A DNA stretch of 12,619 nt. It comes from Verrucomicrobiota bacterium (GTDB lineage Bacteria > Verrucomicrobiota > Verrucomicrobiia > Limisphaerales > UBA1096). Shown here piece after piece: positions 1-7,468 of this stretch. The translations under genes were made by a program, and so were the position numbers. A model generated the notes under the pieces. It saw only the letters and a list, made by a program, of their open reading frames with translations, ran no database searches and was not told the origin of the DNA. The number at the start of each line of letters is the position of its first letter. The stretch's first letter is position 1. The stretch covers positions 1 through 12,619 of the forward strand of contig QOAX01000221.1 of the NCBI GenBank assembly GCA_003972865.1, read 5' to 3'.

Positions 1-1
1 G

Positions 2-2212
2 GAAGCCAAGGCGCTGCACCACACCTACGTCGGCACCGAGCACATCCTGCTGGGCCTGCTGCGCGAGGGCGAGGGCGTCGCGGCGCGCGTGCTGAAGAAT
101 CTCGACATCGACATCGACCAGTGCCGGCAGGAAATCCTGCACGAGCTGGATCCGAACTTCGAGGGCGACGACGGCGTCGCCGCCGGCATGGAGGAAGAGG
201 AGTCCGGCGGGAACAAGAAACAGGTCAAGACGCCGGCGCTCAAGGCGTTCGGCCGCGACCTCACCGAGATCGCCAGGAAGGGCGAGATGGATCCTGTCAT
301 CGGCCGCGGCGACGAGATCGAGCGCGTCATCCAGGTCCTCTGCCGCCGCACCAAAAACAACCCGGTGCTGCTTGGCGAGGCCGGCGTCGGCAAGACCGCC
401 ATCGTCGAGGGACTGGCGCAGGAAGTCATCAAGGGCAACGTCCCGGAAATTTTGCGCGAAAAACGCGTCATCACGCTCGATCTCGCGCTGATGGTCGCCG
501 GCACCAAGTATCGTGGCCAGTTCGAGGAGCGCATCAAGGCGGTGATGGACGAGATTCGCCGGGCGAAAAACGTCATCCTGTTCATCGACGAGTTGCACAC
601 CATCGTCGGGGCCGGCTCCGCCGAGGGCACGATGGACGCCTCCAACATCATCAAGCCAGCGTTGAGCCGGGGCGAGATGCAGTGCATCGGTGCCACCACC
701 CTCAATGAATACCGCAAATATATTGAGAAAGACGCCGCCCTCGAGCGCCGCTTCCAGTCGGTCAAAGTCGAGCCGCCCTCCATCGATGATACCATCGATA
801 TTCTCAAGGGCCTGCGTCCGCGTTACGAGGATCACCACAAGATGGAACTGACCGATGCTGCCGTCATGGCCGCCGTCAGGCTTTCCGACCGCTACATCAC
901 CGGGCGTTTCCTGCCGGACAAGGCGATCGACGTCATGGACGAAGCCGGCGCGCGCGCCCGCATCAAGGCCATGACCCGTCCGCCCGAGGTCAGAAACCTC
1001 GAGTTGGTGATCGAGGAAACCCGCGCCAAAAAGGAGAAGGCCATCAAGGATCAGAAATTCGAGGAAGCCGCCTCCATGCGCGACGAGGAAAAGAAGGCCA
1101 AGGAGAACCTCGAAACCGTCCTCGGGGAGTGGAAGAAAAACAACGAGGACGCCCGCGTCAAGGTTGACGAGGATGAAATCATGTACGTCGTGGCCAAGTG
1201 GACCGGCATCCCGCTCAAGCGGATGGAACAGGGCGACGTGCAGAAACTCCTCTCGATGGAAAAGGAAATTTCCAAGGTCGTCATCGGCCAGGCATCGGCC
1301 GTCGAGACCCTCTGCAAGGCGCTGCGCCGCAGCCGCGCCGATCTCAAGGATCCCGCACGCCCGATCGGCGCCTTCATGATGCTCGGCCCGACCGGTGTCG
1401 GCAAAACACTCCTAGCCAAGAGCCTCGCCGTGAACATGTTCGGCGACAGCAAATCGCTTGTGCAGCTCGACATGTCCGAGTACATGGAAAAGTTCAACGT
1501 CTCGCGGCTCGTCGGCTCGCCGCCGGGCTACGTCGGCTACGAGGAAGGCGGCCAGTTGACCGAGAAGGTGCGCCGCAACCCCTACTCCGTCGTGCTGTTC
1601 GATGAGGTCGAGAAAGCCCACCCCGACGTCCTGAACTTGCTCCTCCAGATTCTCGAGGAGGGCAAACTGACCGACAGCTTCGGCCGGCAGGTGGACTTCC
1701 GCAACACGATCATCCTGCTCACCTCCAACGTCGGCGCCGAGCGGCTCAAGAAGGGGGCCACCATGGGCTTCACCGCCCCCGACGACGAGCAGGACTACGA
1801 GCGGATGAAGGAAAACCTCACCGAGGAGGCCAAGAAGATTTTTCGGCCCGAGTTTCTCAACCGCTTCGACGACATCGTCGTGTTCCGCTCACTGGGCAGG
1901 GGGGAACTCACACAGATTCTCGATCTCGAGTTGGAAAAGGTTCAAAAGCGACTGGCCCAGCGCAACCTCCACTTCGAGCTGGATGATGCCGCCCGTGACC
2001 TGCTGCTGGAAAAAGGCCACGATCCCACCTACGGCGCGCGCCCCATGCGCCGGGCCGTCGAGAAATACCTCGAGGATCCGATGGCCGAGGAAATCATCCG
2101 GGGCAACCTGCGCGAGGGCGAGACGATTGCCATCTCCGCCAAGGACGACCAGCTGGTCTTCACCCAAAAAAAAGCGAAAGCCAAGGACGAAGACTCCAAG
2201 GTCTCGAGCTAA
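2..2212 (+). CDS. clpC: ATP-dependent Clp protease ATP-binding subunit ClpC (5' end outside window)
   Basis: HSP100/AAA+ unfoldase that unfolds proteins and feeds them to the ClpP peptidase in the cytoplasm. The frame is open to the left edge, and its first codons already read as the second Clp N-domain repeat (YVGTEHILLGLLREGEGVAARVL), so the gene begins upstream; a GTG at 89 is internal. The window holds 736 residues; full ClpC is usually about 810-850, so roughly the first 80-100 residues are missing. In order: end of the N-domain; D1 AAA+ module with Walker A GEAGVGKT (nt 374-397) and Walker B VILFIDELHT; a UVR-type segment (FEEAASMRDEEKKAKENLE, around nt 1060-1120), which marks ClpC rather than ClpB or ClpA; D2 module with Walker A GPTGVGKT (nt 1385-1408) and Walker B VVLFDEVEKAHPDVLN; and a D2 small domain with FRPEFLNRFDDIVVF and YGARPMRRAVEKYLEDPMAEEII. 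It ends in a charged Lys-rich tail. No truncation or frameshift is seen. Identification is very secure. Confidence 0.97.
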   Translation, partial: EAKALHHTYVGTEHILLGLLREGEGVAARVLKNLDIDIDQCRQEILHELDPNFEGDDGVAAGMEEEESGGNKKQVKTPALKAFGRDLTEIARKGEMDPVIGRGDEIERVIQVLCRRTKNNPVLLGEAGVGKTAIVEGLAQEVIKGNVPEILREKRVITLDLALMVAGTKYRGQFEERIKAVMDEIRRAKNVILFIDELHTIVGAGSAEGTMDASNIIKPALSRGEMQCIGATTLNEYRKYIEKDAALERRFQSVKVEPPSIDDTIDILKGLRPRYEDHHKMELTDAAVMAAVRLSDRYITGRFLPDKAIDVMDEAGARARIKAMTRPPEVRNLELVIEETRAKKEKAIKDQKFEEAASMRDEEKKAKENLETVLGEWKKNNEDARVKVDEDEIMYVVAKWTGIPLKRMEQGDVQKLLSMEKEISKVVIGQASAVETLCKALRRSRADLKDPARPIGAFMMLGPTGVGKTLLAKSLAVNMFGDSKSLVQLDMSEYMEKFNVSRLVGSPPGYVGYEEGGQLTEKVRRNPYSVVLFDEVEKAHPDVLNLLLQILEEGKLTDSFGRQVDFRNTIILLTSNVGAERLKKGATMGFTAPDDEQDYERMKENLTEEAKKIFRPEFLNRFDDIVVFRSLGRGELTQILDLELEKVQKRLAQRNLHFELDDAARDLLLEKGHDPTYGARPMRRAVEKYLEDPMAEEIIRGNLREGETIAISAKDDQLVFTQKKAKAKDEDSKVSS

Positions 2213-2222
2213 TCCACACATC

Positions 2223-2238
2223 CCGCTTGGCCAAGCGG
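2223..2238. repeat. 16-bp perfect palindrome between clpC and mlaE (TTGGCCAA family)
   Basis: CCGCTTGGCCAAGCGG is its own reverse complement over all 16 bases, with the TTGGCCAA core at 2227-2234. It lies 10 bases after the clpC stop, inside the 85-base gap before mlaE. A one-mismatch relative on the other strand (TTGGCCGG, inside 2261-2270) follows. It has no loop and no U-tract, so it is a poor terminator. It may be an operator-like protein site or just one member of the dispersed repeat family. Confidence 0.8.
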
Positions 2239-2297
2239 CGGACGGATTGCGGACTCGCCACCGGCCAAGGGGATTGGTACAACGCGCCTGACTGTTC

Positions 2298-3080
2298 ATG
2301 GGCCGTTCCGCTGACAACCCACTTAAGAACGCTTTCGCCAGCTTGGGCCGCGTCACCGTCCTGTTCCTGGATACGATGCACTCCATTTTTGCGAAGCGTT
2401 TCCGCGTCCACGACTTGGTGGAACAGCTTCACTTCATCGGTGTGAAGTCCCAGTCGGTGGTCCTGCTCACTGGCGCGTTCACCGGCATGGTGATGTGCGC
2501 CCAGTTTTACATCCAGTTTCACAAGGTGAAGATGGACAGCGCCGTGATGTCAGTGGTCAGCGTGGCCATGGCCCGCGAGCTCGGCGCGGTGTTGACGAGC
2601 CTGATGATCGCCGGCCGCGTCGGCGCAGCGATGGCCGCTCAGCTCGCCACCATGAAAGTGACCGAGCAGATCGACGCCCTCCGCACCCTTGCCACCAGCC
2701 CGGTGGACTACCTCGTGGCCCCAAGGCTGCTGGCCATGCTCATTTCGCTGCCACTGCTCACCGCCGAGGCCATCGCCATCAGCATGGTTTCCGGGATGGT
2801 GGTGGCGGTATACCTGCTCGGTCTTGATCCCGTTTTCCTGTTGAACAACATGGTCTTTTACACAGGGTCGGTGGATATCTGGATGGGGCTGATCAAGGCG
2901 TTCATCTTCGCCGGCATCATTGCCACCGTCGCCTGCCACAAGGGGATGCACTGTGGCCAGGGTGCCGAGGGTGTCGGCAAGGCCACCACTGAGGCAGTGG
3001 TCGCCGCCTCCATCTGCATCCTCGTGTCCAACTTTTTCGTGACCCTCATTCTCAACAAACTCTTGATTTACCAGGAATGA
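2298..3080 (+). CDS. mlaE: MlaE-family phospholipid ABC transporter permease
   Basis: Inner-membrane permease of an Mla-type (MCE) transporter that moves phospholipids between the inner and outer membranes. Its 260 residues match the family's usual length. Hydrophobic segments lie at about 52-72, 82-108, 138-175 and 195-213, with the last near 233-255. The family signature runs through residues 92-148: ARELGAVLTSLMIAGRVGAAMAAQLATMKVTEQIDAL, then PVDYLVAPRLLA. The N-terminal amphipathic stretch (10-45) is also typical. The ATG at 2298 has no clear Shine-Dalgarno sequence, but it gives the expected N-terminus. The stop overlaps the mlaF start (ATGA), so the two are probably translationally coupled. 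The next genes encode the ATPase and the MCE protein, which confirms the assignment. No MlaB, MlaC or MlaA gene is present in the window. Confidence 0.95.
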   Translation: MGRSADNPLKNAFASLGRVTVLFLDTMHSIFAKRFRVHDLVEQLHFIGVKSQSVVLLTGAFTGMVMCAQFYIQFHKVKMDSAVMSVVSVAMARELGAVLTSLMIAGRVGAAMAAQLATMKVTEQIDALRTLATSPVDYLVAPRLLAMLISLPLLTAEAIAISMVSGMVVAVYLLGLDPVFLLNNMVFYTGSVDIWMGLIKAFIFAGIIATVACHKGMHCGQGAEGVGKATTEAVVAASICILVSNFFVTLILNKLLIYQE

Positions 3081-3823
3081 TCGAAGTCTCACAACTGCAC
3101 AAGAGCTTCGGCCAGCAACAGGTGCTGTGCGGGGTGAACCTGAAAATTGACCGGGGCGAATCAGTCGTCATCATCGGCGGCAGCGGCTGTGGCAAAAGCG
3201 TGCTGCTCCGGCACATCATCGGGCTGGTGCAGCCGGACGAGGGCGACGTGAAAATCGACGGCCAAAGCATCGCCGACCTTTCCGAACGCGAGCTCATCAA
3301 GGTGCGCCGCAAGTTCGGAATGCTCTTCCAGAGCTCGGCATTGTTCGACTCGCTGACCGTCGAGGAGAACGTCGGCTTCCTGCTCGACCGCGAGCAAACA
3401 ATGTCCCCGGAGGCAATCCGGGAAACCGTCGCCGACGCCCTCGAGTTGGTGGATCTCGGCGGCACGCAGGGTAAGAAACCGGCCGAGTTGTCCGGCGGCA
3501 TGAAAAAGCGCGTCGGGCTGGCCCGGGCCATTGTTTACAAGCCGGAGATCATCCTTTACGACGAGCCAACCACCGGACTGGACCCGGTCGTCGCCGACAG
3601 TATCGATCAACTCGTCATCAAGATGCGCGACCAATTGAAATGCACAACGATCGTCGTCACGCACGACACGCGCAGCATGCGCCGCGTCGGCAACCGCGTG
3701 ATGCTGCTGCACCACGGCGAAATCCACGCCAACGGCACGCCCGATGAGATTTTCAATTCCACCGACCCGATTGTTCACAAGTTTGTCAACGGGATCGCCG
3801 ATCCCAAAGATTTGGAGTTCTAA
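3077..3823 (+). CDS. mlaF: MlaF-family phospholipid ABC transporter ATP-binding protein
   Basis: Cytoplasmic ATPase that powers the MlaE permease. Its 248 residues carry every ABC landmark: Walker A GGSGCGKS (34-41), Q-loop Gln85 in MLFQSSALFDSLTV, signature LSGGM (138-142), Walker B IILYDEPTTGLDP with Asp162 and Glu163, and H-loop His186 in VVTHD. The signature LSGGMKKRVGLARA and the sequence SALFDSLTVEENVGF are typical of the MlaF/Ttg2A branch, not of amino-acid or metal importers. The start ATG shares bases with the mlaE stop (ATGA), and the stop is followed after 2 bases by mlaD. Nothing is missing or unusual. Confidence 0.96.
   Translation: MIEVSQLHKSFGQQQVLCGVNLKIDRGESVVIIGGSGCGKSVLLRHIIGLVQPDEGDVKIDGQSIADLSERELIKVRRKFGMLFQSSALFDSLTVEENVGFLLDREQTMSPEAIRETVADALELVDLGGTQGKKPAELSGGMKKRVGLARAIVYKPEIILYDEPTTGLDPVVADSIDQLVIKMRDQLKCTTIVVTHDTRSMRRVGNRVMLLHHGEIHANGTPDEIFNSTDPIVHKFVNGIADPKDLEF
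3812..3817 (+). promoter_or_regulatory. Ribosome binding site of mlaD
   Basis: TGGAGT, containing GGAG at 3813-3816, lies inside the last codons of mlaF about 9 bases before the mlaD ATG at 3826. It supports that start and the close coupling of the two genes. Confidence 0.6.
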
Positions 3824-3825
3824 TC

Positions 3826-4815
3826 ATGAAAACAAAAACAGAATGGAAAGTCGGCCTGTTCCTGGCTATCTCGCTGGTTGTGACGGCCGCGCTGGTCATT
3901 AACTTCTCCAAGGGCACCAACCCTCTCACTAAAATCTACACGATCCATCTTACCACCAAGAACGTGGACGGCCTCGTGAAAAATGCCGTGGTGATGATGG
4001 CCGGCGTGCCGGTCGGCAAGATCAGCGCGATCCACCTCAACACCGACACCTACATCGTCACCCTCGACGCCAAGATCAAGGCCGAATACCAGATCCTCGC
4101 CGACGCCAAGTTCTTCATCGAGACCGCCGGTTTTCTCGGCGACAAATACATCGGCGTCATCCCCGGCGACAACAAGCTCCCGCCGCTCCAGAACGGCGCG
4201 ACCGTCGTCTGCCAGGAATCGTTCGACCTCGTCCGTGCCGCCCGCTCGGCGACCGATCTCATGGACGAACTCAAGACCGTCGCCTCGCAAATCACCAACA
4301 TCGTCAACCGCATCGACAGCAAGCTGCTCGACGAACAAACCCTCACCAACCTCGCCGCCGGCCTAAGCAACCTCCGCGAGATTTCCGCAGAAGCCTCCGC
4401 CACCATCGCCGCCGTGAACCAACTCATCCTCACCAACACGCAGCCCATTAACGCCGCCATAGAAAACGTTGTCACATTTTCCGAGCAACTCAAGGACGCG
4501 GGCACCGATCTGCGGGGCCTCATCAGCACCAACCGCGTCGTCATCGACGAGTCCTTTGCTAACATCAAGGAAACCACCGAGTCGCTCCGCAACCTCGTCG
4601 CCGCCGCCGAGCAGGGCAAGGGCCTCGCCGGCAAACTGTTCAGCGACGAGGAACTGGCCCGAAACTTTTCCATGCTCTCCAGCAACCTCGTCGATGTCAG
4701 CGCCAAGCTAAATCGCGGCGGCCTCTGGGGCATTCTCTGGGCGGACAAAAATAAAAATACGGACGACGGCAAACCCACGAAACCCAGGCCGGCCGGTGGC
4801 CGCAACCGTCGTTGA
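3826..4815 (+). CDS. mlaD: MlaD-like MCE-domain lipid-binding protein
   Basis: Periplasmic, membrane-anchored substrate-binding part of the Mla transporter, expected to oligomerise on MlaE and pass phospholipid through a central pore. It has 329 residues: an uncleaved N-terminal anchor (about 8-27, after a Lys-rich start), one MCE domain (about 36-122) with the family patterns NVDGLVKNAVVMMAGVPVGKI and AGFLGDKYIGVIPG, then a long helical, Asn/Leu-rich region (about 136-310) that probably forms coiled coil. GKGLAGKLFSDEELARNF (near 264-281) resembles the tail motif common in MCE proteins of this length. It is longer than E. coli MlaD (about 183 residues) and closer to the longer MCE proteins of other phyla. 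The C-terminus is very basic (KPRPAGGRNRR). Its stop overlaps the next gene's ATG by one base (TGATG). Confidence 0.92.
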   Translation: MKTKTEWKVGLFLAISLVVTAALVINFSKGTNPLTKIYTIHLTTKNVDGLVKNAVVMMAGVPVGKISAIHLNTDTYIVTLDAKIKAEYQILADAKFFIETAGFLGDKYIGVIPGDNKLPPLQNGATVVCQESFDLVRAARSATDLMDELKTVASQITNIVNRIDSKLLDEQTLTNLAAGLSNLREISAEASATIAAVNQLILTNTQPINAAIENVVTFSEQLKDAGTDLRGLISTNRVVIDESFANIKETTESLRNLVAAAEQGKGLAGKLFSDEELARNFSMLSSNLVDVSAKLNRGGLWGILWADKNKNTDDGKPTKPRPAGGRNRR

Positions 4816-6224
4816 TGGCCAAGCCGACGGACATCCGCGCCGCCGCCACCGAGCTTTTTTTTCTGCCGGTCGAGACTCGCGTGCCCCTCAAGTTCGGCCC
4901 CGGGACACTCACCCACGTCACCTGCGCCCGCGCACGCCTCACCGTTCGCCTGGCCTACGGCGGCAACGCCATCGGCTGGGGCGAGACCCCGCTGAGCGTC
5001 CAGTGGGTTTGGCCAAGCGCCCTGCCCTTCGAACCGCGCCACAAGGCGCTGAAGGAGTTTTGTGTCCGCTTGGCCAAGGCGTGGGCGGCGTTCGACGCGC
5101 TTGGCCACCCGCTCGAGTTGGGCCATGACTTCCAGCAAGCGGTACTGCCCGGGCTGCTCGAGGCCTTCAACGCCGACAGCCCCGCCGGCGAACCGATGCC
5201 GTGGCTGGCCGCGCTCGTCTGCTGCTCGCTCTTCGACATCGCGCTGCACGACGCGCTTGGCCAAGCGCTTAGACGCCCAACTTACGAGACCTACTCCGCC
5301 GAATTTCTCAGCCGCGACCTTGGCCAATTTCTCGAGCCGGCCGACGGCTCGGACGCCAAGTTCGCCGGGCGGTTCCCGGATGAGTTTCTCGCCGCTGACC
5401 CGCCGAAATCGATGCCGGCGTGGCACCTCGTCGGCGGGCTCGATCCGCTCGACGAAAGCGAGTTGACCGGCGACGAGCCGGACGACGGCTACCCCGTGCT
5501 ACTCGCCGACTGGATTCGCACCGACGGCCTCACCTGCCTAAAGGTCAAGCTGCGCGGCAACGACGCCGGCTGGGACTACGAGCGCCTGGCCAAGGTCGGC
5601 GCGATCGGCATCGGGCACGGTGTCCTCTGGCTGACCGCCGATTTCAACTGCACCGTCACCGACCCCGCGTACGTGAACGAAATCCTCGATCGGCTCGCCG
5701 CCGAGCAGCCGCAACTTTACGGGATGATCCTCTACGTCGAGCAGCCGTTCCCGTACGAGCTCGAGACGCACCGCATCGACGTGCACAGCGTCTCCGCCCG
5801 CAAGCCGTTGTTCCTCGACGAGAGCGCGCACGATTGGAAGCTGATCCGGCTCGGCCGCGAACTCGGCTGGAGCGGTGTCGCGCTCAAGACCTGCAAGACG
5901 CAGACCGGCGCGATCCTCAGCGCCTGCTGGGCCAAGGCACACGGCATGACGCTGATGGTGCAGGACCTCACCAACCCGATGCTGGCGCAGATTCCGCACG
6001 TGCAATTGGCCGCGCGAGTCGGCACGATCATGGGCGTCGAGACGAACAGCATGCAGTTTTACCCGGAAGCATCAGCGGCAGAGGCCATGGTGCACGGTGG
6101 GATTTATCGGCGGCGCGACGGACGGATCGATTTGAGCACGCTCACCGGGCCGGGTTTCGGCTATCGGCTGGAGGAAATCGACCGCGACCTGCCGGAACCG
6201 GCGGCCGCTTTCGGAGAAGGCTGA
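4815..6224 (+). CDS. Enolase-superfamily (mandelate racemase/muconate lactonizing type) enzyme, substrate unknown
   Basis: Enolase-superfamily enzymes take a proton from next to a carboxylate to form a metal-stabilised enolate; here the substrate cannot be read from sequence. The catalytic set of the MLE subgroup is visible: K233-x-K235 in CLKVKLRG, metal ligands Asp266 (LTADFN), Glu299 (YVEQPF) and Asp325 (FLDES), and Lys348 in ALKTCKTQTG. That arrangement suits muconate lactonizing enzymes, o-succinylbenzoate synthases and dipeptide epimerases better than mandelate racemase, which uses a catalytic His. The protein has 469 residues, longer than the usual 350-400; the extra length lies largely between about 100 and 225, where the sequence is Asp/Pro-rich. 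The ATG at 4815 overlaps the mlaD stop (TGATG) and is preferred over the adjacent TTG at 4812. The stop overlaps the lpxB ATG. The gene carries four exact TTGGCCAA palindromes in three codon phases. Its place between lipid-transport and lipid A genes may be only co-transcription. Confidence 0.85.
   Translation: MAKPTDIRAAATELFFLPVETRVPLKFGPGTLTHVTCARARLTVRLAYGGNAIGWGETPLSVQWVWPSALPFEPRHKALKEFCVRLAKAWAAFDALGHPLELGHDFQQAVLPGLLEAFNADSPAGEPMPWLAALVCCSLFDIALHDALGQALRRPTYETYSAEFLSRDLGQFLEPADGSDAKFAGRFPDEFLAADPPKSMPAWHLVGGLDPLDESELTGDEPDDGYPVLLADWIRTDGLTCLKVKLRGNDAGWDYERLAKVGAIGIGHGVLWLTADFNCTVTDPAYVNEILDRLAAEQPQLYGMILYVEQPFPYELETHRIDVHSVSARKPLFLDESAHDWKLIRLGRELGWSGVALKTCKTQTGAILSACWAKAHGMTLMVQDLTNPMLAQIPHVQLAARVGTIMGVETNSMQFYPEASAAEAMVHGGIYRRRDGRIDLSTLTGPGFGYRLEEIDRDLPEPAAAFGEG
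5253..5268. repeat. 16-bp palindrome of the TTGGCCAA family inside the enolase-like gene
   Basis: GCGCTTGGCCAAGCGC is a perfect 16-base palindrome with its core at 5257-5264, read in frame as ALGQA. Three more exact cores lie in the same gene: 5009-5016 (read as WP), 5070-5077 (LAK) and 5320-5327 (LGQ). One-mismatch copies start at 4815, 5101 and 5586. Confidence 0.85.
6213..6216 (+). promoter_or_regulatory. Ribosome binding site of lpxB
   Basis: GGAG, 7 bases before the ATG at 6224 and inside the end of the preceding gene. It fixes the lpxB start: the reading frame stays open about 800 bases further upstream, but that stretch is an out-of-frame shadow of the enolase-like gene. Confidence 0.7.
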
Positions 6225-7414
6225 TGAGTGACGGACGCAAAACCGTCCTGCTGATTGCCGGCGAAGCCAGCGGCGACACGCTCGGTGCGGAGCTGATAAA
6301 GGCCATGCGCGCCGAGCCGGGCGGCGACGCCATCGACTTCATCGGCGCGGGCGGCCCGAAGATGGAAGCCGCAGCGCTGCGCCCGGAGTTCGACCTGAGC
6401 GAGCACGCCATGGTCGGCATCTGGGAGGTGCTGAAAAACTATTTCAAGTTCCGCCGCCTGTTCCGCCACCTGTTCGAGTTGGCGACCCGGCGTGAACCGG
6501 ACGTCATCGTTCTGATCGACTATCCCGGCTTCAACCTGCGCTTCGCCAAGGCCATCCGCCGATACAAGGTACAGGGCGGCGGCGCGTTCAGTGAGTGGCA
6601 GCCGAAAATCATCTGCTATGTGTCGCCACAGCTCTGGGCGTGGAAGGAGGGGCGCGTGCACCAGATCGCGAAGGACATCGACCTGATGCTCTCCATCTTC
6701 CCGTTCGAGAAGGAGTGGTACGCCGAGCGCGTACCGGAGTTTCCGGTCGAGTTCGTCGGCCACCCGCTCGTCGATCGTTTCCCCTTGGCCAAGCCGGACG
6801 ACGCGGCTGTGCCGCTCGATCCGGACCTGTTTACCGAGCAACCCACCGTGCTGCTGCTGCCCGGCAGCCGGCGGCGCGAGATCGACAAACACCTGCCCGT
6901 GATGCTCGAGGCGACGGTGATCTTTTCTGAAAAAATCAAGATCCGACTCCGCATGGTGTTGCCCAGCGACGAGATGCTCGAGTTGGCCAGGCGCCACATC
7001 CCGACCGGTACCGACATCGACCTGCAGGTCGGCGGCTTGGCCAAAGCGCTTGGCCGGGCGAGCCTCGCCATCGCCTCCTCCGGCACGGTGACGATGGAGT
7101 GCGCCTGGTTCCGCGTGCCCACCGTCGTGCTCTACAAGACCAGCCCGCTGACCCACGCGCTTGGTCGGATGCTGCTGAAAGTGGATTACCTCGCCATGCC
7201 CAACCTTCTCGCCGGCGAGGAGCTGTTCCCCGAGTTCATCCAGTCGGCCGCCAACGCCGACAACCTCGCCGAGGCCAGCCTGCGGCTGCTGCGGGACAGA
7301 GGCGAACGCACCCGCATCCTCGACGGCCTCGACCGGGTCGCCGCCCAACTCGGCGAAAGCGGAGCCGCCACCCGCGCCGCTCAAGCCGTGCTCGGCACGC
7401 TCAATGTTAAGTGA
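6224..7414 (+). CDS. lpxB: Lipid A disaccharide synthase LpxB
   Basis: Glycosyltransferase (GT19) that joins UDP-2,3-diacylglucosamine and lipid X to form the lipid A disaccharide at the inner membrane. Its 396 residues are near the family norm of about 380. Recognisable segments are LIAGEASGDTLGAELIKAM (9-27), FIGAGGPKMEAA (39-50), DLSEHAMVGIWEVLKN (57-72), VIVLIDYPGFNLRFAK (94-109) with the conserved acidic residue of the active-site IDxPxFN motif, YVSPQLWAWKEGR (132-144), EFVGHPLVD (176-184), LLPGSRRREI (211-220), and the C-terminal SSGTVTMECAWFRVPTVVLYK and MPNLLAGEELFPEFIQ. The start overlaps the preceding stop (TGATGA) and has a good ribosome site. It shows that the organism makes LPS. 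Exact TTGGCCAA cores at 6785 and 7037 (both read LAK) fall in weakly conserved loops, and TTGGCCGG at 7050 lies 13 bases after the start of the second. Confidence 0.96.
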   Translation: MSDGRKTVLLIAGEASGDTLGAELIKAMRAEPGGDAIDFIGAGGPKMEAAALRPEFDLSEHAMVGIWEVLKNYFKFRRLFRHLFELATRREPDVIVLIDYPGFNLRFAKAIRRYKVQGGGAFSEWQPKIICYVSPQLWAWKEGRVHQIAKDIDLMLSIFPFEKEWYAERVPEFPVEFVGHPLVDRFPLAKPDDAAVPLDPDLFTEQPTVLLLPGSRRREIDKHLPVMLEATVIFSEKIKIRLRMVLPSDEMLELARRHIPTGTDIDLQVGGLAKALGRASLAIASSGTVTMECAWFRVPTVVLYKTSPLTHALGRMLLKVDYLAMPNLLAGEELFPEFIQSAANADNLAEASLRLLRDRGERTRILDGLDRVAAQLGESGAATRAAQAVLGTLNVK

Positions 7415-7468
7415 CACACGCTCGCTTCTCGACCGGAGACATCGGGTTGCTTAGGGTTTCGCGCAGGC

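Noticed and set aside
89..2212. A clpC start at the GTG at position 89
   Set aside because: The in-frame sequence upstream to the left edge already encodes conserved Clp N-domain residues, so the gene starts before the window.
4050..5426. Long minus-strand open frame opposite mlaD and the enolase-like gene
   Set aside because: GC-rich antisense shadow; the composition shows no family motifs and both plus-strand genes are clearly recognised.
5420..6223. A 268-codon upstream extension of the lpxB frame
   Set aside because: It is Arg/Ala-rich out-of-frame sequence over a well-supported enolase-like gene, and lpxB has a proper ATG and ribosome site at 6224.
6161..7417. 418-residue minus-strand open frame opposite lpxB
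   Set aside because: It mirrors lpxB almost exactly and has no recognisable domain; typical of high-GC third-position bias.
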